From: Flavobacterium crocinum
GTDB lineage: Bacteria; Bacteroidota; Bacteroidia; Flavobacteriales; Flavobacteriaceae
Length of the DNA stretch: 64,000 nt
Assembly: GCF_003122385.1 (NCBI RefSeq)
Contig: NZ_CP029255.1
Coordinates: forward strand, 4,960,001-5,024,000
Direction: 5' to 3'
Of this stretch, positions 1 to 8,806 are shown in pieces (within the stretch, counting starts at the first letter, position 1; each line of letters starts with the position of its first letter). A model generated the notes under the pieces. The model made no database searches and had not been told where the DNA came from. It was given only the letters and a program-made list of their open reading frames with translations. A program made the translations under genes and the position numbers.

Positions 1-1
1 T

Positions 2-43
2 ACCAAAAATCAGCTTTTGATTCACGAACGATTAAAAAACTAA
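2..43 (+). CDS. C-terminal tail of an upstream gene (partial, uncertain)
   Basis: One open frame enters the window and stops at TAA 41-43, leaving only 13 residues that end HERLKN. It lies 33 bp before the RND pump gene. It may be the end of the efflux partner (adaptor or outer-membrane factor) usually found before such pumps, but the fragment is too short to identify. Confidence 0.3.
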   Translation, partial: TKNQLLIHERLKN

Positions 44-76
44 TTATCTGTCATACAGATAAACACAATACAAGAC

Positions 77-3000
77 ATGAAAAAATTTGTACAAGGTTTA
101 GTTGCTTTCTCGCTAAAAAACTCCCTCATTGTTTTTTTCCTGACAGCTATATTGCTAGTTGCCGGTATAGTGAGTTATATTCATACACCAATTGAAGCCT
201 TTCCCGATGTAACCAATACAAGGGCAAGAATTATTACACAATGGCCGGGAAGAAGTGCCGAAGAAGTAGAAAAATTCATTACGCTTCCCATTTCCAAACA
301 AATGAACACCATTCCGAAAAAAGCCGAAGTACGTTCTATTTCACTTTTTGGATTATCGGTTGTAACGGTATTATTTAATGATGGCGTAGAGGATTTTTAC
401 GCACAGCAATATGCCTCCAACCGTCTTAACGGGCTCGATCTTCCGGAAGGTGCCGATGTAGAAATCGATCCGCCGTCCGGGGCAACGGGCGAGATATTTA
501 GATATGTAATCAAAAGTGATCTGCCAATCAAGGAAATCAAAGCCATTCAGGATTGGGTTATTGAAAGAGAATTAATTGCTGTTCCCGGAGTTGCCGATGT
601 GGTAAGTTTTGGAGGTGAAGAAAAAATGTTCGAAATCAAAATTAATCCAACACAGTTAGAAAATTATAATCTTTCGGCTTTAGATGTTTACGAAGCCGTT
701 TCAAAAAGTAATATCAATGTTGGCGGAGATGTCATTCAGCGTGGCGATCAGGCTTATGTTGTTCGTGGTGTGGGATTAATTAATAAAGTCGAGGATATTG
801 GCAATATTTTAATCGAAACCAAAGGCGGAGCTCCCGTTTTAGTAAAACACGTAGCCGAAGTTTCGGTTTCCGCAAAACCAAGATTAGGACAAGTTGGCTT
901 AGATGGAAATGATGATGTGGTTGAAGGAATTGTAGTCATGCTTCGCGGAGAAAATCCGGGTGAAGTAATCAAAAAACTTAAAGAACGTTTAACCGAACTT
1001 AACGAAAGAGTTTTACCCGATAATGTAAAAATAGTTCCGTTTATCGATCGTACTGAATTGGTTAATACAACTGTAAAGACGGTTTCCAAAAACCTTGTGG
1101 AAGGTATTTTACTGGTATCGCTAATTGTGTTTATTTTTCTTTACAACTGGAGAACATCTTTGATTGTGGCATCTGTAATTCCGCTTTCGTTTTTATTTGC
1201 CATTGTTATGCTTCGAATTCAGGGACTGCCGGCGAATTTAATTTCGATGGGAGCTTTAGATTTTGGATTATTGCTCGAAGGAACGCTCGTTATTGTCGAA
1301 CAGGTCTTTGTCTCGCTCGAAAAGAAAGCGCATAAAGTAGGAATGGAACGCTTTAACAATATGAGTAAAATGGGATTGATCAAAAAAAGTGTCGGCAGTG
1401 TAGCGACCTATATTTTCTTTGCCTTAATCATTTTGATTGTCGCGTTAATGCCTATTTTCTCTTTCACGAAAGTGGAAGGAAAAATGTTTTCTCCCCTCGC
1501 CTTTACCTTAAGTTATGCGTTGTTAGGATCATTGCTTTTGTCTCTTACGTACGTTCCTGCAATGTGTAAAGTCATGCTGACCAAAAACATTGTCGAGAAA
1601 GAAAATATGATTTCGCGTTTTTTTAGAGAAAATCTTTTTAAACTGTTTCAATGGAGTACCAAACATCGTAAAACTACTTTTTATGCATTTTTGGCATTAT
1701 TAACGATTTGCTGTGCAAGGTTTGCTTTTTACGGATCAGAATTTATTCCTAAACTGAATGAAGGAGCTATATATGTAAGAGCGACATTGCCAAACAGCAT
1801 CAATCTTGATGAATCAGTGCGATTGACGAAGGAAATGAAAGCCAAAATCAGGAAGTTTGAAGAAGTAAAATTCGTGCTTTCGCAAACCGGAAGACCAAAC
1901 GACGGAACAGATCCAACCGGATTTTTCAATATCGAATTCCATATCGAATTAAAACATAAAGACGAATGGAAACACAATATCAGCAAAGAGGAATTAATTG
2001 CCGAAATCAAAAAAGTACTGGATGTATATCCCGGAATTGCCTTTGGTTTCAGCCAGCCTATTCAGGATAATGTAGAAGAATATGTTGCCGGAGTCAAAAG
2101 TCCGCTGGCTATAAAGATTTTTGGAAGTGATCTTTTTCAGTTGGAAGAAATGGCAGCAAAAGTGGCCAATTCAATTAAAGATGTAAAAGGAATTGAAGAT
2201 ATTAATGTCTACAAAAATATTGGTTTGCCTGAATTAAGAATTCAGCTTGACGATGAAAAAATGGCGCGTTATGCCGTTACCACTGCCGATGCGCAGGCCG
2301 TTATCAGAATGACGATTGGCGGACAGGCAGCAACCAAATTTTATGACGACGAAAAGATATTCGACATCACTTTACGTTTTGAAAAAGAATATCGTGATTC
2401 TAAAGAAAAAATTGAAGGTATTCTTATTCCAACCCTAAATGGCAAAAAAGTACCTTTAAAAGAAATTGCAACGGTAGATTACAAAACAGGTCCAACTTTT
2501 ATTTATCGTGAAGGAAACAGCCGTTATATTGCCGTAGGTTTCAGTATTCAGGGACGAGATTTAGGAAGCACGATTGACGAAGCTCAGAAAAAAGTAGCTG
2601 CCGAAGTAAAACTTCCTAAAGAAAACGTCATGAAATGGGCAGGAGAATTTGAAAGTAAAGAAAGAGCCACCAAACAATTAGCCATGATTATACCTGTTGT
2701 TTTGGTATTAATTTTATGTCTGCTGTATTTCAACTTTGGAAATTTCAAAGATACCATGATAGCTGTAACGGCAATGCCTTATGCTTTTATCGGCGGATTC
2801 CTTTCTCTTTGGGTAACAGGTACTGTTTTCGGAATTTCGGCGGGAATCGGTTTTATTATTCTATTTGGAGTGAGCGCGATTGACAGTATTGTCCTCATTG
2901 GAATGATTAGAGAAAATATGCGAAGCGGAATGCATTTAAGAGATGCCATTTCAAACGGAATTCACAGTAGAATTCGTCCTATTGTGATGATTGCCCTTAT

Positions 3001-3181
3001 GGGATCTTTAGGATTACTTCCTGCTGCTTTGTCAACCGGAATGGGTTCTGAAGTGCAAAAACCATTAGCTATTATGATTGTGGGCGGTTTAATAACGTGT
3101 ATGATTTTATCACTTACCGTTTTACCACAAGTATTCTATTGGTTTTACCGCAAAAAAGACCCAAGCAACTCAGAATCTTAA
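77..3181 (+). CDS. RND efflux pump, heavy-metal (CzcA/CusA) type
   Basis: Inner-membrane proton-driven pump of 1034 residues, full length for the family. It would drive substrate, probably metal cations, through a tripartite envelope complex. TM1 is at about 17-36, followed by two large periplasmic halves and two TM clusters at about 335-500 and 870-1020. The early PDVTNTRARI stretch is typical of the HME branch. TM4 carries the acidic relay D395, E401 and E408. CzcA has Asp-Asp-Glu at these places, so the middle position is a conservative Asp-to-Glu change. No adaptor gene is visible, so partners probably lie upstream outside the window. A terminator follows. Family assignment is firm; the substrate is inferred. 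Confidence 0.93.
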   Translation: MKKFVQGLVAFSLKNSLIVFFLTAILLVAGIVSYIHTPIEAFPDVTNTRARIITQWPGRSAEEVEKFITLPISKQMNTIPKKAEVRSISLFGLSVVTVLFNDGVEDFYAQQYASNRLNGLDLPEGADVEIDPPSGATGEIFRYVIKSDLPIKEIKAIQDWVIERELIAVPGVADVVSFGGEEKMFEIKINPTQLENYNLSALDVYEAVSKSNINVGGDVIQRGDQAYVVRGVGLINKVEDIGNILIETKGGAPVLVKHVAEVSVSAKPRLGQVGLDGNDDVVEGIVVMLRGENPGEVIKKLKERLTELNERVLPDNVKIVPFIDRTELVNTTVKTVSKNLVEGILLVSLIVFIFLYNWRTSLIVASVIPLSFLFAIVMLRIQGLPANLISMGALDFGLLLEGTLVIVEQVFVSLEKKAHKVGMERFNNMSKMGLIKKSVGSVATYIFFALIILIVALMPIFSFTKVEGKMFSPLAFTLSYALLGSLLLSLTYVPAMCKVMLTKNIVEKENMISRFFRENLFKLFQWSTKHRKTTFYAFLALLTICCARFAFYGSEFIPKLNEGAIYVRATLPNSINLDESVRLTKEMKAKIRKFEEVKFVLSQTGRPNDGTDPTGFFNIEFHIELKHKDEWKHNISKEELIAEIKKVLDVYPGIAFGFSQPIQDNVEEYVAGVKSPLAIKIFGSDLFQLEEMAAKVANSIKDVKGIEDINVYKNIGLPELRIQLDDEKMARYAVTTADAQAVIRMTIGGQAATKFYDDEKIFDITLRFEKEYRDSKEKIEGILIPTLNGKKVPLKEIATVDYKTGPTFIYREGNSRYIAVGFSIQGRDLGSTIDEAQKKVAAEVKLPKENVMKWAGEFESKERATKQLAMIIPVVLVLILCLLYFNFGNFKDTMIAVTAMPYAFIGGFLSLWVTGTVFGISAGIGFIILFGVSAIDSIVLIGMIRENMRSGMHLRDAISNGIHSRIRPIVMIALMGSLGLLPAALSTGMGSEVQKPLAIMIVGGLITCMILSLTVLPQVFYWFYRKKDPSNSES

Positions 3182-3204
3182 TCTTACTTCTGTATAAATT
3201 TAAA

Positions 3205-3241
3205 AAAAGCACCTTTAGACATTTTGTTTAAAGGTGCTTTT
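3205..3241 (+). terminator. Rho-independent terminator after the RND gene
   Basis: Perfect 13-bp stem: AAAAGCACCTTTA (3205-3217) pairs with TAAAGGTGCTTTT (3229-3241) around an 11-nt loop. The flanking A and T runs could make it work in both directions. It starts 24 bp after the RND stop codon. Confidence 0.85.
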
Positions 3242-3382
3242 ATTGAAAATAAAACGAATCGAAAAAATACCTTATAATGATACAATTAAAATTTTTACAG
3301 GCAGAATATTTCAAAAACTCATTTTAATAAAACCCTGATTAAGCGATTTAAAACAATAGTATTCTTTTTAAATTTTCTTTTT

Positions 3383-3805
3383 ATGAAACAGAAAGCCGAC
3401 CATCAAAAAGCTGAAGACATATCAGAAACGGAGTTACTGCATCATGTCAGACTTAGTATCAATCCGAAATTCCAGGATTGGGTTTTGTTTAAAAACGGAA
3501 CGTATATCATTTTTGAACAAGTCAATGAAATTTCCAGTCTGGAAAGTGAAGCTCTAAAACTTATACATGAGTTTGGTCCTGTTTGCAAAGGAGAACGATC
3601 TGAAGATTTTGATGTCACCGATCTAAAAAATACAGAAGGCTGGATTGTTTCCGGATATGGTTACGGAATATACACTTATGTAAGTCCGCAGGAAATAAAA
3701 TCAAAAAAAACAAATACTACAATTGGTTTATTTGGTCGCGGAAAAAGAGATTTGGACAGCAAAAATCCTGTTATAATACATATAAATAGAAAATTGAAGT
3801 CGTAA
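3383..3805 (+). CDS. Hypothetical protein, 140 aa
   Basis: I do not recognise a named family. The protein is soluble, with no signal peptide or membrane segment. The N-terminal 20 residues are charged, followed by a mixed alpha/beta core (WVLFKNGTYIIFEQ near 35-48) and a Gly/Tyr-rich stretch, VSGYGYGIYTYV, near 88-99. The basic C-terminus ends NRKLKS. It stands alone between a terminator and the convergent mechanosensitive channel gene, and its ATG is the only well-placed start. Confidence 0.7.
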   Translation: MKQKADHQKAEDISETELLHHVRLSINPKFQDWVLFKNGTYIIFEQVNEISSLESEALKLIHEFGPVCKGERSEDFDVTDLKNTEGWIVSGYGYGIYTYVSPQEIKSKKTNTTIGLFGRGKRDLDSKNPVIIHINRKLKS

Positions 3806-3835
3806 ATAAATTTCATAAATATTTAAAATCAAACA

Positions 3836-4648
3836 TTATTTAAGAACAAACCCATTTTCTTTCAAAGTATTCAAAACTTCCGCAATAATTTTAGAACGGC
3901 ATTCTGAGTTTTTGTTGTTTGGTCCCGTTTTTACCCAATACCGAATGTTAAGCTGAATAACGCCTGCTGCCGCAACATCTGTAATAACAGCGGAATCTGC
4001 GTAGTCTTTATCGGTAACATCTTCGTTTTTGTGGAGGACTTCTTTTACGAGTTCAATGGCACGATTGTAATCGGAACCATATTCAAGTCCAACAGTAAAA
4101 GTCTGGAGTAAAAATCCGGCACTGTTGTAATTGATGAGCGTATTTTTAATTAAAAGCGCGTTGGGAATGTAAATGATTTTAGAATCGCTTTTTACTTCGG
4201 TATCACGTAGATTCAGGTTGATGACTTCGCCTTTTACACCGTTGCTTTCTATAATATCGCCAATATTAAAAGGACGTTTAAAAGCCAGCAGAATTCCAGC
4301 AAGAAAATTTTCACCAATGTCTTTAAGCGCAAAACCAATTACAAAAGCTGAGATTCCCGCGCCGGCAAGCATGCTTTGCGCCACTCCGTCAAGACCAATA
4401 ATTTTAAACATAAACAAAACTCCTATAATAATCAAAACCGATTTGATTAAACGGGCAATAAAAACAGCCAAAAGTCGGTCGTGCATTTTGGCTTTGAGTC
4501 GGTTTCCCGCAAAAATACCAATGCGGGTCGCAATAAACCAAGAGACAAGAATGACAACAATGGCCAGAATAAATTTTGGCGTAAGATCAACAATACTGTA
4601 ATAATAATTTTCTAAATGTTTAAAAACGTCCTGAACAAAATCTTCCAT
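3836..4648 (-). CDS. MscS-family small-conductance mechanosensitive channel
   Basis: Inner-membrane channel that opens under membrane tension to release solutes during hypo-osmotic shock. The 270-residue length matches minimal MscS proteins (E. coli MscS has 286). Three TM segments lie at about 24-42, 62-84 and 88-108. The third is the Gly/Ala-rich pore helix (AGAGISAFVIGFALKDIGEN). The beta domain follows with FKRPFNIGDIIE near 125-136, then the C-terminal alpha/beta cage domain. The gene is monocistronic and converges on the 140-aa gene with a 30-bp gap. Assignment is firm. Confidence 0.93.
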   Translation of the reverse strand: MEDFVQDVFKHLENYYYSIVDLTPKFILAIVVILVSWFIATRIGIFAGNRLKAKMHDRLLAVFIARLIKSVLIIIGVLFMFKIIGLDGVAQSMLAGAGISAFVIGFALKDIGENFLAGILLAFKRPFNIGDIIESNGVKGEVINLNLRDTEVKSDSKIIYIPNALLIKNTLINYNSAGFLLQTFTVGLEYGSDYNRAIELVKEVLHKNEDVTDKDYADSAVITDVAAAGVIQLNIRYWVKTGPNNKNSECRSKIIAEVLNTLKENGFVLK

Positions 4649-4881
4649 AATAATCGGCGTAAAATGTAACTCTTTAAAATTAAGTTTTCAAAAACAGAAC
4701 TATTTACAGGATCTGCATGGATTTTTATAAAATCTGATGTAGCAGTTTATGCGAGATAATTTATCTGACCATTCTAAAATTTAAACTTTTTATATTGTTT
4801 TTATAACTTTTAAGAGCCATTGTATCAATATTTTAAAACCTAATTTTACAGAATTCGTAAATTATAGAGTACTTTAAAATA

Positions 4882-5355
4882 ATGCTTATGGAAACGATAC
4901 AAAAAGTTATTGAATTACTATCCAAAAAATACAAAGCACGTATTTCTATTCTTAGCAACAATCTGGATGGCAGATTTAATTCTATGCTGGATACTAAAAA
5001 CGGTACCATGTTTTCTGTTTCTTTTGATTCTTTGTATGTTTTCAAAGATTCTAATAATAATTTCTGGTCGACTACACCAAGGTCATTTGTTTATAATGAC
5101 AAAAAATATTATCCAAAAGCAGGACAAGAATACACAAGACATGACGGTATTAAATACACTTTTACTACCCGAGAAGAAGTTCTGGAAAAAGCAATGGCCT
5201 ATTTTGAAAAATTTATTGATCCGAACTACGGAATTAAAATTGTAAACCAAAAGCTCTTTTTTTATGAAGGACGCGACAAAACAGAAGTTTTGAACCTGCA
5301 AAAGTTTAAATCGCGACTGTTTGGCAAAATTGATACTTACATTTCATTTAATTAA
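4882..5355 (+). CDS. Hypothetical protein, paralogue of the gene at 5709
   Basis: A 157-residue cytosolic protein with no signal peptide. Residues 1-115 align along their whole length with the protein at 5709-6053. Shared features are LLSKKY near the N-terminus, an ILDT/D-x-NGT-x-F turn, a SLYxFKD strand, and YTFTTREE against YSFTTKEA, followed by YF-D/E-K. This copy has about 40 extra C-terminal residues (ending KIDTYISFN) that the other lacks. An alternative ATG lies two codons downstream at 4888. I recognise no family or function; a lineage-specific duplicated flavobacterial protein is all the sequence supports. Confidence 0.7.
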   Translation: MLMETIQKVIELLSKKYKARISILSNNLDGRFNSMLDTKNGTMFSVSFDSLYVFKDSNNNFWSTTPRSFVYNDKKYYPKAGQEYTRHDGIKYTFTTREEVLEKAMAYFEKFIDPNYGIKIVNQKLFFYEGRDKTEVLNLQKFKSRLFGKIDTYISFN

Positions 5356-5360
5356 AAATA

Positions 5361-5382
5361 TACTGGTAAACGTTTACCAGTA
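5361..5382 (-). terminator. Perfect 22-bp palindrome: minus-strand terminator or operator
   Basis: The core ACTGGTAAACGTTTACCAGT is a perfect inverted repeat extended by one base each side. Read on the minus strand it is followed by TATTTTTAATT, as an intrinsic terminator would be. There is no T run on the plus strand. The TGGTAAACGTTTACCA core with a central CG also resembles LacI/GalR-family operators, so both readings stay open. Confidence 0.5.
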
Positions 5383-5388
5383 AAGAAA

Positions 5389-5463
5389 CTAAAAGGAAGC
5401 AGTTTTGAAACGAAATAACCTGCGTTTTGCTTTTATTTTAGTAATTACTTCAACTGTACGCAT
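5389..5463 (-). CDS. Candidate 24-aa basic small peptide in a possible sRNA unit
   Basis: ATG at 5463 and TAG at 5389-5391 enclose 24 codons. Eight residues are Lys or Arg (R2, K9, K11, K13, R14, R15, R18, K20), and the peptide ends KTASF. A TAATTTTG element (5509-5516, minus) lies upstream and the palindrome 5361-5382 just downstream, so a compact transcript of about 150 nt is plausible. An ORF this short can occur by chance. A non-coding RNA is the alternative. Confidence 0.35.
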   Translation of the reverse strand: MRTVEVITKIKAKRRLFRFKTASF

Positions 5464-5476
5464 TCTTCTGAATGCC

Positions 5477-5509
5477 GCATTTTAAAATTTTGATTTGGTT
5501 TTAAAATGC
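5477..5509. repeat. AT-rich hairpin
   Basis: GCATTTTAAAA (5477-5487) is perfectly complementary to TTTTAAAATGC (5499-5509), with an 11-nt loop. On the minus strand it lies at the expected 5-prime end of the small transcription unit. On the plus strand it precedes the terminator at 5527. Confidence 0.55.
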
Positions 5510-5516
5510 AAAATTA
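5509..5516 (-). promoter_or_regulatory. -7 element TAATTTTG for the minus-strand small unit
   Basis: Matches the Bacteroidetes TAnnTTTG consensus on the minus strand. A TTG lies 16 nt further upstream, slightly closer than usual for the -33 element. It would start a transcript through the 24-aa ORF. Confidence 0.4.
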
Positions 5517-5526
5517 CAATTTACTC

Positions 5527-5563
5527 AAAGGACAACACACTTATATAGTCGTTGTCCTTTTTT
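5527..5563 (+). terminator. Rho-independent terminator
   Basis: AAAGGACAAC (5527-5536) pairs with GTTGTCCTTT (5551-5560), a perfect 10-bp stem with a 14-nt loop, followed by a T run. It is on the plus strand, about 170 bp after the gene ending at 5355. The 353-bp gap 5356-5708 otherwise holds the minus-strand unit described separately. Confidence 0.7.
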
Positions 5564-5708
5564 ATTATAATTATTCTTAAAGCCTAAAAATACAAGCGTT
5601 ACTTCTTAAAAAAAAGCTTATTTTAATACAAAAAAAACTTTTAGTGGCTAAAACGATAAATTTCGTAACTTTAATTTTACTGTTTCAAAGACAAAAAATC
5701 CACATGTT

Positions 5709-6053
5709 ATGCCACTAACAAAAAAAATTACAGACTTATTGTCTAAAAAATACAATTCAAATATTAGTATTTTAGGCACTTACACCAGCAGTAAATACAC
5801 TTCTATTCTGGATAATGATAACGGAACAATCTTTATTGTATCGGATTCTGATTTATACTCTTTTAAAGATCAGGACAGCAATCTCTGGGTAAACGTTACA
5901 GATTCTTTTCATGCAAACGGACAAGAACATCAGCCTGAACACGGGAAATCGTACACACTCGATCACGGAGTACAATACAGTTTTACAACAAAAGAAGCCA
6001 TTGTAGAAATGGCTGCCGACTATTTCGACAAACACCAAAACGATATCGTCTAA
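5709..6053 (+). CDS. Hypothetical protein, paralogue of the gene at 4882
   Basis: A 114-residue cytosolic protein, acidic towards the C-terminus, collinear with residues 1-115 of the protein at 4882-5355. Both have LLSKKY at the start, an NGT turn, FKD, and a YSFTTKE/YTFTTREE block before the final helix. This copy is shorter and stops right after the shared domain, so the domain can stand alone. It probably arose by tandem duplication, but divergence is well advanced. Function unknown. Confidence 0.7.
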   Translation: MPLTKKITDLLSKKYNSNISILGTYTSSKYTSILDNDNGTIFIVSDSDLYSFKDQDSNLWVNVTDSFHANGQEHQPEHGKSYTLDHGVQYSFTTKEAIVEMAADYFDKHQNDIV

Positions 6054-6120
6054 AACGAATAACATCTTATTTCTAAACAAATAGTCCCGATAGCTATTGA
6101 GACTATCAAAATTTCTATTT

Positions 6121-6204
6121 TCTATAATCTATTCTCTATAATCTATTCTCTATAATCTATTCTCTATAATCTATTCTCTATCATCTATTCTCTATCATCT
6201 ATTT
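6121..6204 (+). repeat. Tandem repeat, six 14-bp units (TCTATAATCTATTC)
   Basis: Units 1-4 (6121-6176) are identical. Unit 5 (6177-6190) has A to C at position 6, and unit 6 (6191-6204) has that change plus a final T. A partial seventh copy follows. The array lies between the 114-aa gene and lemA, 59 bp before the lemA -7 element. Confidence 0.95.
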
Positions 6205-6262
6205 TCTATTCCCACAACCTATATTTCCTACAAAAAAAGAGTCAGACTTATTTCCTTTTATA

Positions 6263-6270
6263 TATATTTG
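6263..6270 (+). promoter_or_regulatory. -7 promoter element TATATTTG for the lemA operon
   Basis: Exact match to the Bacteroidetes TAnnTTTG consensus, 28 bp before the lemA ATG. No clear -33 TTG at the usual spacing. Confidence 0.5.
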
Positions 6271-6298
6271 CTTCCTAACCAATTAATATTTTTAAGTT

Positions 6299-6853
6299 AT
6301 GATTATTGTTATAATACTTGTTGTATTCCTCTTTATTGGCGTATTAATTTATAATTCGCTTATCGGAAAAAAGAATCAGGTTACTAATGTTTTTTCGGCA
6401 ATAGATGTTATGCTGAAAAAACGTTTCGATTTAATTCCGAATCTTGTTGAAGTAGTAAAACAATACACCAATTACGAACAAAGTACTTTAACTAAAATCA
6501 CAGAATTGCGTGCGCAAGCCAATTCCGGTTCTTTAACTGAAACTGAAAAAGCTGCTCTGGATACTCAATTAAGTACCGCTGTAAAAGGTTTGATGGTAAC
6601 CATAGAAAATTACCCTGACTTAAAAGCCAACACCAACTTCCTGAATCTACAATCGACCTGGACCGAAAGCGAAGAACAAATCGCGGCGGCAAGAAGAACT
6701 TATAACGCAGCCGTAACCGATTATAACAATGCTATTATGATGTTTCCCGGAAATATGTTCGCAGGAATGCTGAATTATACCAAAATCGATGTTTTGGAAA
6801 CATCGGAAGAAGAACGTAAAAATATTAGTGCAAAAGAGCTTTTTAATAGTTAA
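6299..6853 (+). CDS. lemA: LemA family protein
   Basis: A 184-residue membrane-anchored protein with the usual LemA length and layout. One N-terminal TM segment spans about 2-20, followed by a long helical domain. The diagnostic block NVFSAIDVMLKKRFDLIPNL falls at about 30-49, and a second, NYTKIDVLE, near the C-terminus. LemA proteins are widespread helical bundle proteins of unsettled biochemical role, often next to envelope proteins. The stop TAA overlaps the ATG of the DUF3137 gene by one base (TAATG), so the two are probably translationally coupled. Confidence 0.93.
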   Translation: MIIVIILVVFLFIGVLIYNSLIGKKNQVTNVFSAIDVMLKKRFDLIPNLVEVVKQYTNYEQSTLTKITELRAQANSGSLTETEKAALDTQLSTAVKGLMVTIENYPDLKANTNFLNLQSTWTESEEQIAAARRTYNAAVTDYNNAIMMFPGNMFAGMLNYTKIDVLETSEEERKNISAKELFNS

Positions 6854-7806
6854 TGGGTTCTGAAAATACTACCAAAACCTTGCGGGATGTTTTAAACACT
6901 TTAGAAACGGACCGAAAAAAAATAGCCGAAACCTACAAGACCACTTACATACTATTTGGTCTTGCAGGGATTATTTTAATTGTTGGTTTTCTTATCCGTT
7001 TTCCCGCTTTAGCCGTATTTGGCGCCCTTGTTCCTGCTATTATCGGCATTGTAATGTATTACAGAATAGGAGACGATGCCAATGCGTACAAAGCTGCTTA
7101 TAAAACCAATGTGGTCGGATCGGCATTAAAAGAGATTAACCAAACTTTGACGATTACGCCTCAAAGCGGATTACCACATTATGAGTTTGTAAGTTCAGAA
7201 CTTTTTACAATCCGACCGGATCGTTACAAGACACAAGATCTGATAGAAGGAAAAGTCGATAAAACTTCTTTTTGGTTCTCTGAAGTCCATGCCGAATACA
7301 AAACCGAAACACGCACCAAAAACGGAACCCGAACAGAATGGCATACCATTTTTGAGGGAATTATTTTCGTAGCCGATTTTAATAAAAACTTTAATGTTTC
7401 GACCGTTGTGCGTCCAAAAGGCATTGGTGACGCTATTGGTTCCTGGTTTTCTAAAAACGTTTTCAGTTTTGGAAACTCTGAGTTAGTTACCTTAGAGAAC
7501 AACGTTTTTGACGATATCTTTGTTACTTATTCTAAAAATCAGATTGAGGCAAGATATATCTTAACGCCCGCCATGATGGAAAGAATACTGGATTTAAACA
7601 AAAAATCCGACGATACGATTTCGATCTCTTTTATACATTCTAAAATGTATATCGCCTTTCCGTTATCTCATAATTACTTTGAACCTCCTATTCACTCTTC
7701 GCTTTTAGATCCCGATTTATTGACCAGCGATCTTTCGCTTGTGCGGTTTATGCAGGATATTGTTCAGGAACTGGATTTGAATACGAGGATTTGGGGAAAG
7801 GAATAG
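6853..7806 (+). CDS. DUF3137-family membrane protein
   Basis: A 317-residue protein with a charged cytosolic start, two adjacent TM segments at about 33-50 and 53-71, and a large C-terminal domain. The pattern (YKTQDLIEGKVDKTSFWFSE, an HTIFEGIIFVADFNK strand pair, then IHSKMYIAFP) matches proteins usually annotated DUF3137 and found with LemA. Start and lemA stop overlap as TAATG. A joint membrane-associated role with LemA is inferred from the coupling; the biochemical function is unknown. Confidence 0.82.
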   Translation: MGSENTTKTLRDVLNTLETDRKKIAETYKTTYILFGLAGIILIVGFLIRFPALAVFGALVPAIIGIVMYYRIGDDANAYKAAYKTNVVGSALKEINQTLTITPQSGLPHYEFVSSELFTIRPDRYKTQDLIEGKVDKTSFWFSEVHAEYKTETRTKNGTRTEWHTIFEGIIFVADFNKNFNVSTVVRPKGIGDAIGSWFSKNVFSFGNSELVTLENNVFDDIFVTYSKNQIEARYILTPAMMERILDLNKKSDDTISISFIHSKMYIAFPLSHNYFEPPIHSSLLDPDLLTSDLSLVRFMQDIVQELDLNTRIWGKE

Positions 7807-7838
7807 ATTCTTAAAACTATAATAATTCAAAGAAGCTT

Positions 7839-8759
7839 ATGAAAAAAATTATACTCTTACTACTTCTTGCACTTTTTTTCTCTTGTAATCAAGATCCTAA
7901 AAATGAGAAATATGAAAATAAATCTGTTGAAAATAAATATTCCTTACTAATTCCTGAAACACTTTCGCAAACAGATCAATTAAATAGTATTGCTTCAATA
8001 CAATTTCAAAGTACTGAACAGGATTTTTACATTATGGTAATTGAGGAAGTCAAAGATAATTTTGCAAAAGCTATTCAGGAAAAAAAAGCTAATATAACTC
8101 CGGATCTTGAGGGTTATTATAATGTCATTACAAAACATTTTGAAGAAATAACAAAGGATTTTAAAATTTATGATTTAGAAAAAAAGAGAATTAATTCTTC
8201 TAATGCCATTGTTTTTTCCATGTCAGGAATAAACGATGATTATCCTGTTTTTTATCGATATGCCATCATCGAAAGTGATAAAACATTTTATCAGATAATG
8301 TCCTGGACCAATACTTCACAAGAAAAAAAGTATATCGACAGAATGAATAAAATTATTGATTCATTTGATATTGAAGAAGCTAATTATTCAAAAAAAAGTC
8401 ATCTTGCTAAAGACAAAACAAAAGAGAATTCCGGAAAAATGAGCACTTCAAAACTTGATAAAGAAATTCAAGCAATTGCTAATCTTTACAGACCGGAAAT
8501 GATGAAGCAGGAAAAAATTGAAATAAAAAACGGGAAAAGCAACTATCAGTATACGCTGTTTAACAGTGATTTACTAGATAACGATTTAAAAAACACAAAA
8601 AACTATTCCAGAACTATAGCCGGCATTTATTACAGCTTTTTAAAAAGGATAAATTCTCCTTTTAGTTACAATAAAATTATTATAAAAATAGTCCATCGAA
8701 ATGGTGCAATTGATAATTTTGAATATTCTGAAAAAGACATGACAGAAATTGTAAAATGA
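7839..8759 (+). CDS. Lipoprotein, 306 aa, unknown function
   Basis: Begins with a lysine pair, a leucine-rich hydrophobic stretch and lipobox FFSC with Cys16, so it should be a lipoprotein facing the periplasm or surface. Residues 30-175 (NKYSLLIPETLSQ, ending SFDIEE) look like the PsbP-like fold seen in many Bacteroidetes lipoproteins that handle secretion or stress. This is a suggestion from pattern only. A Lys/Ser/Asn-rich linker at 178-205 leads to a second domain. It follows the DUF3137 gene by 32 bp and may be in the same operon. Confidence 0.75.
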   Translation: MKKIILLLLLALFFSCNQDPKNEKYENKSVENKYSLLIPETLSQTDQLNSIASIQFQSTEQDFYIMVIEEVKDNFAKAIQEKKANITPDLEGYYNVITKHFEEITKDFKIYDLEKKRINSSNAIVFSMSGINDDYPVFYRYAIIESDKTFYQIMSWTNTSQEKKYIDRMNKIIDSFDIEEANYSKKSHLAKDKTKENSGKMSTSKLDKEIQAIANLYRPEMMKQEKIEIKNGKSNYQYTLFNSDLLDNDLKNTKNYSRTIAGIYYSFLKRINSPFSYNKIIIKIVHRNGAIDNFEYSEKDMTEIVK

Positions 8760-8806
8760 AAATACAGGCTTATAATTAAGAACTTAACTAAACCTAATTT
8801 ACAAAT

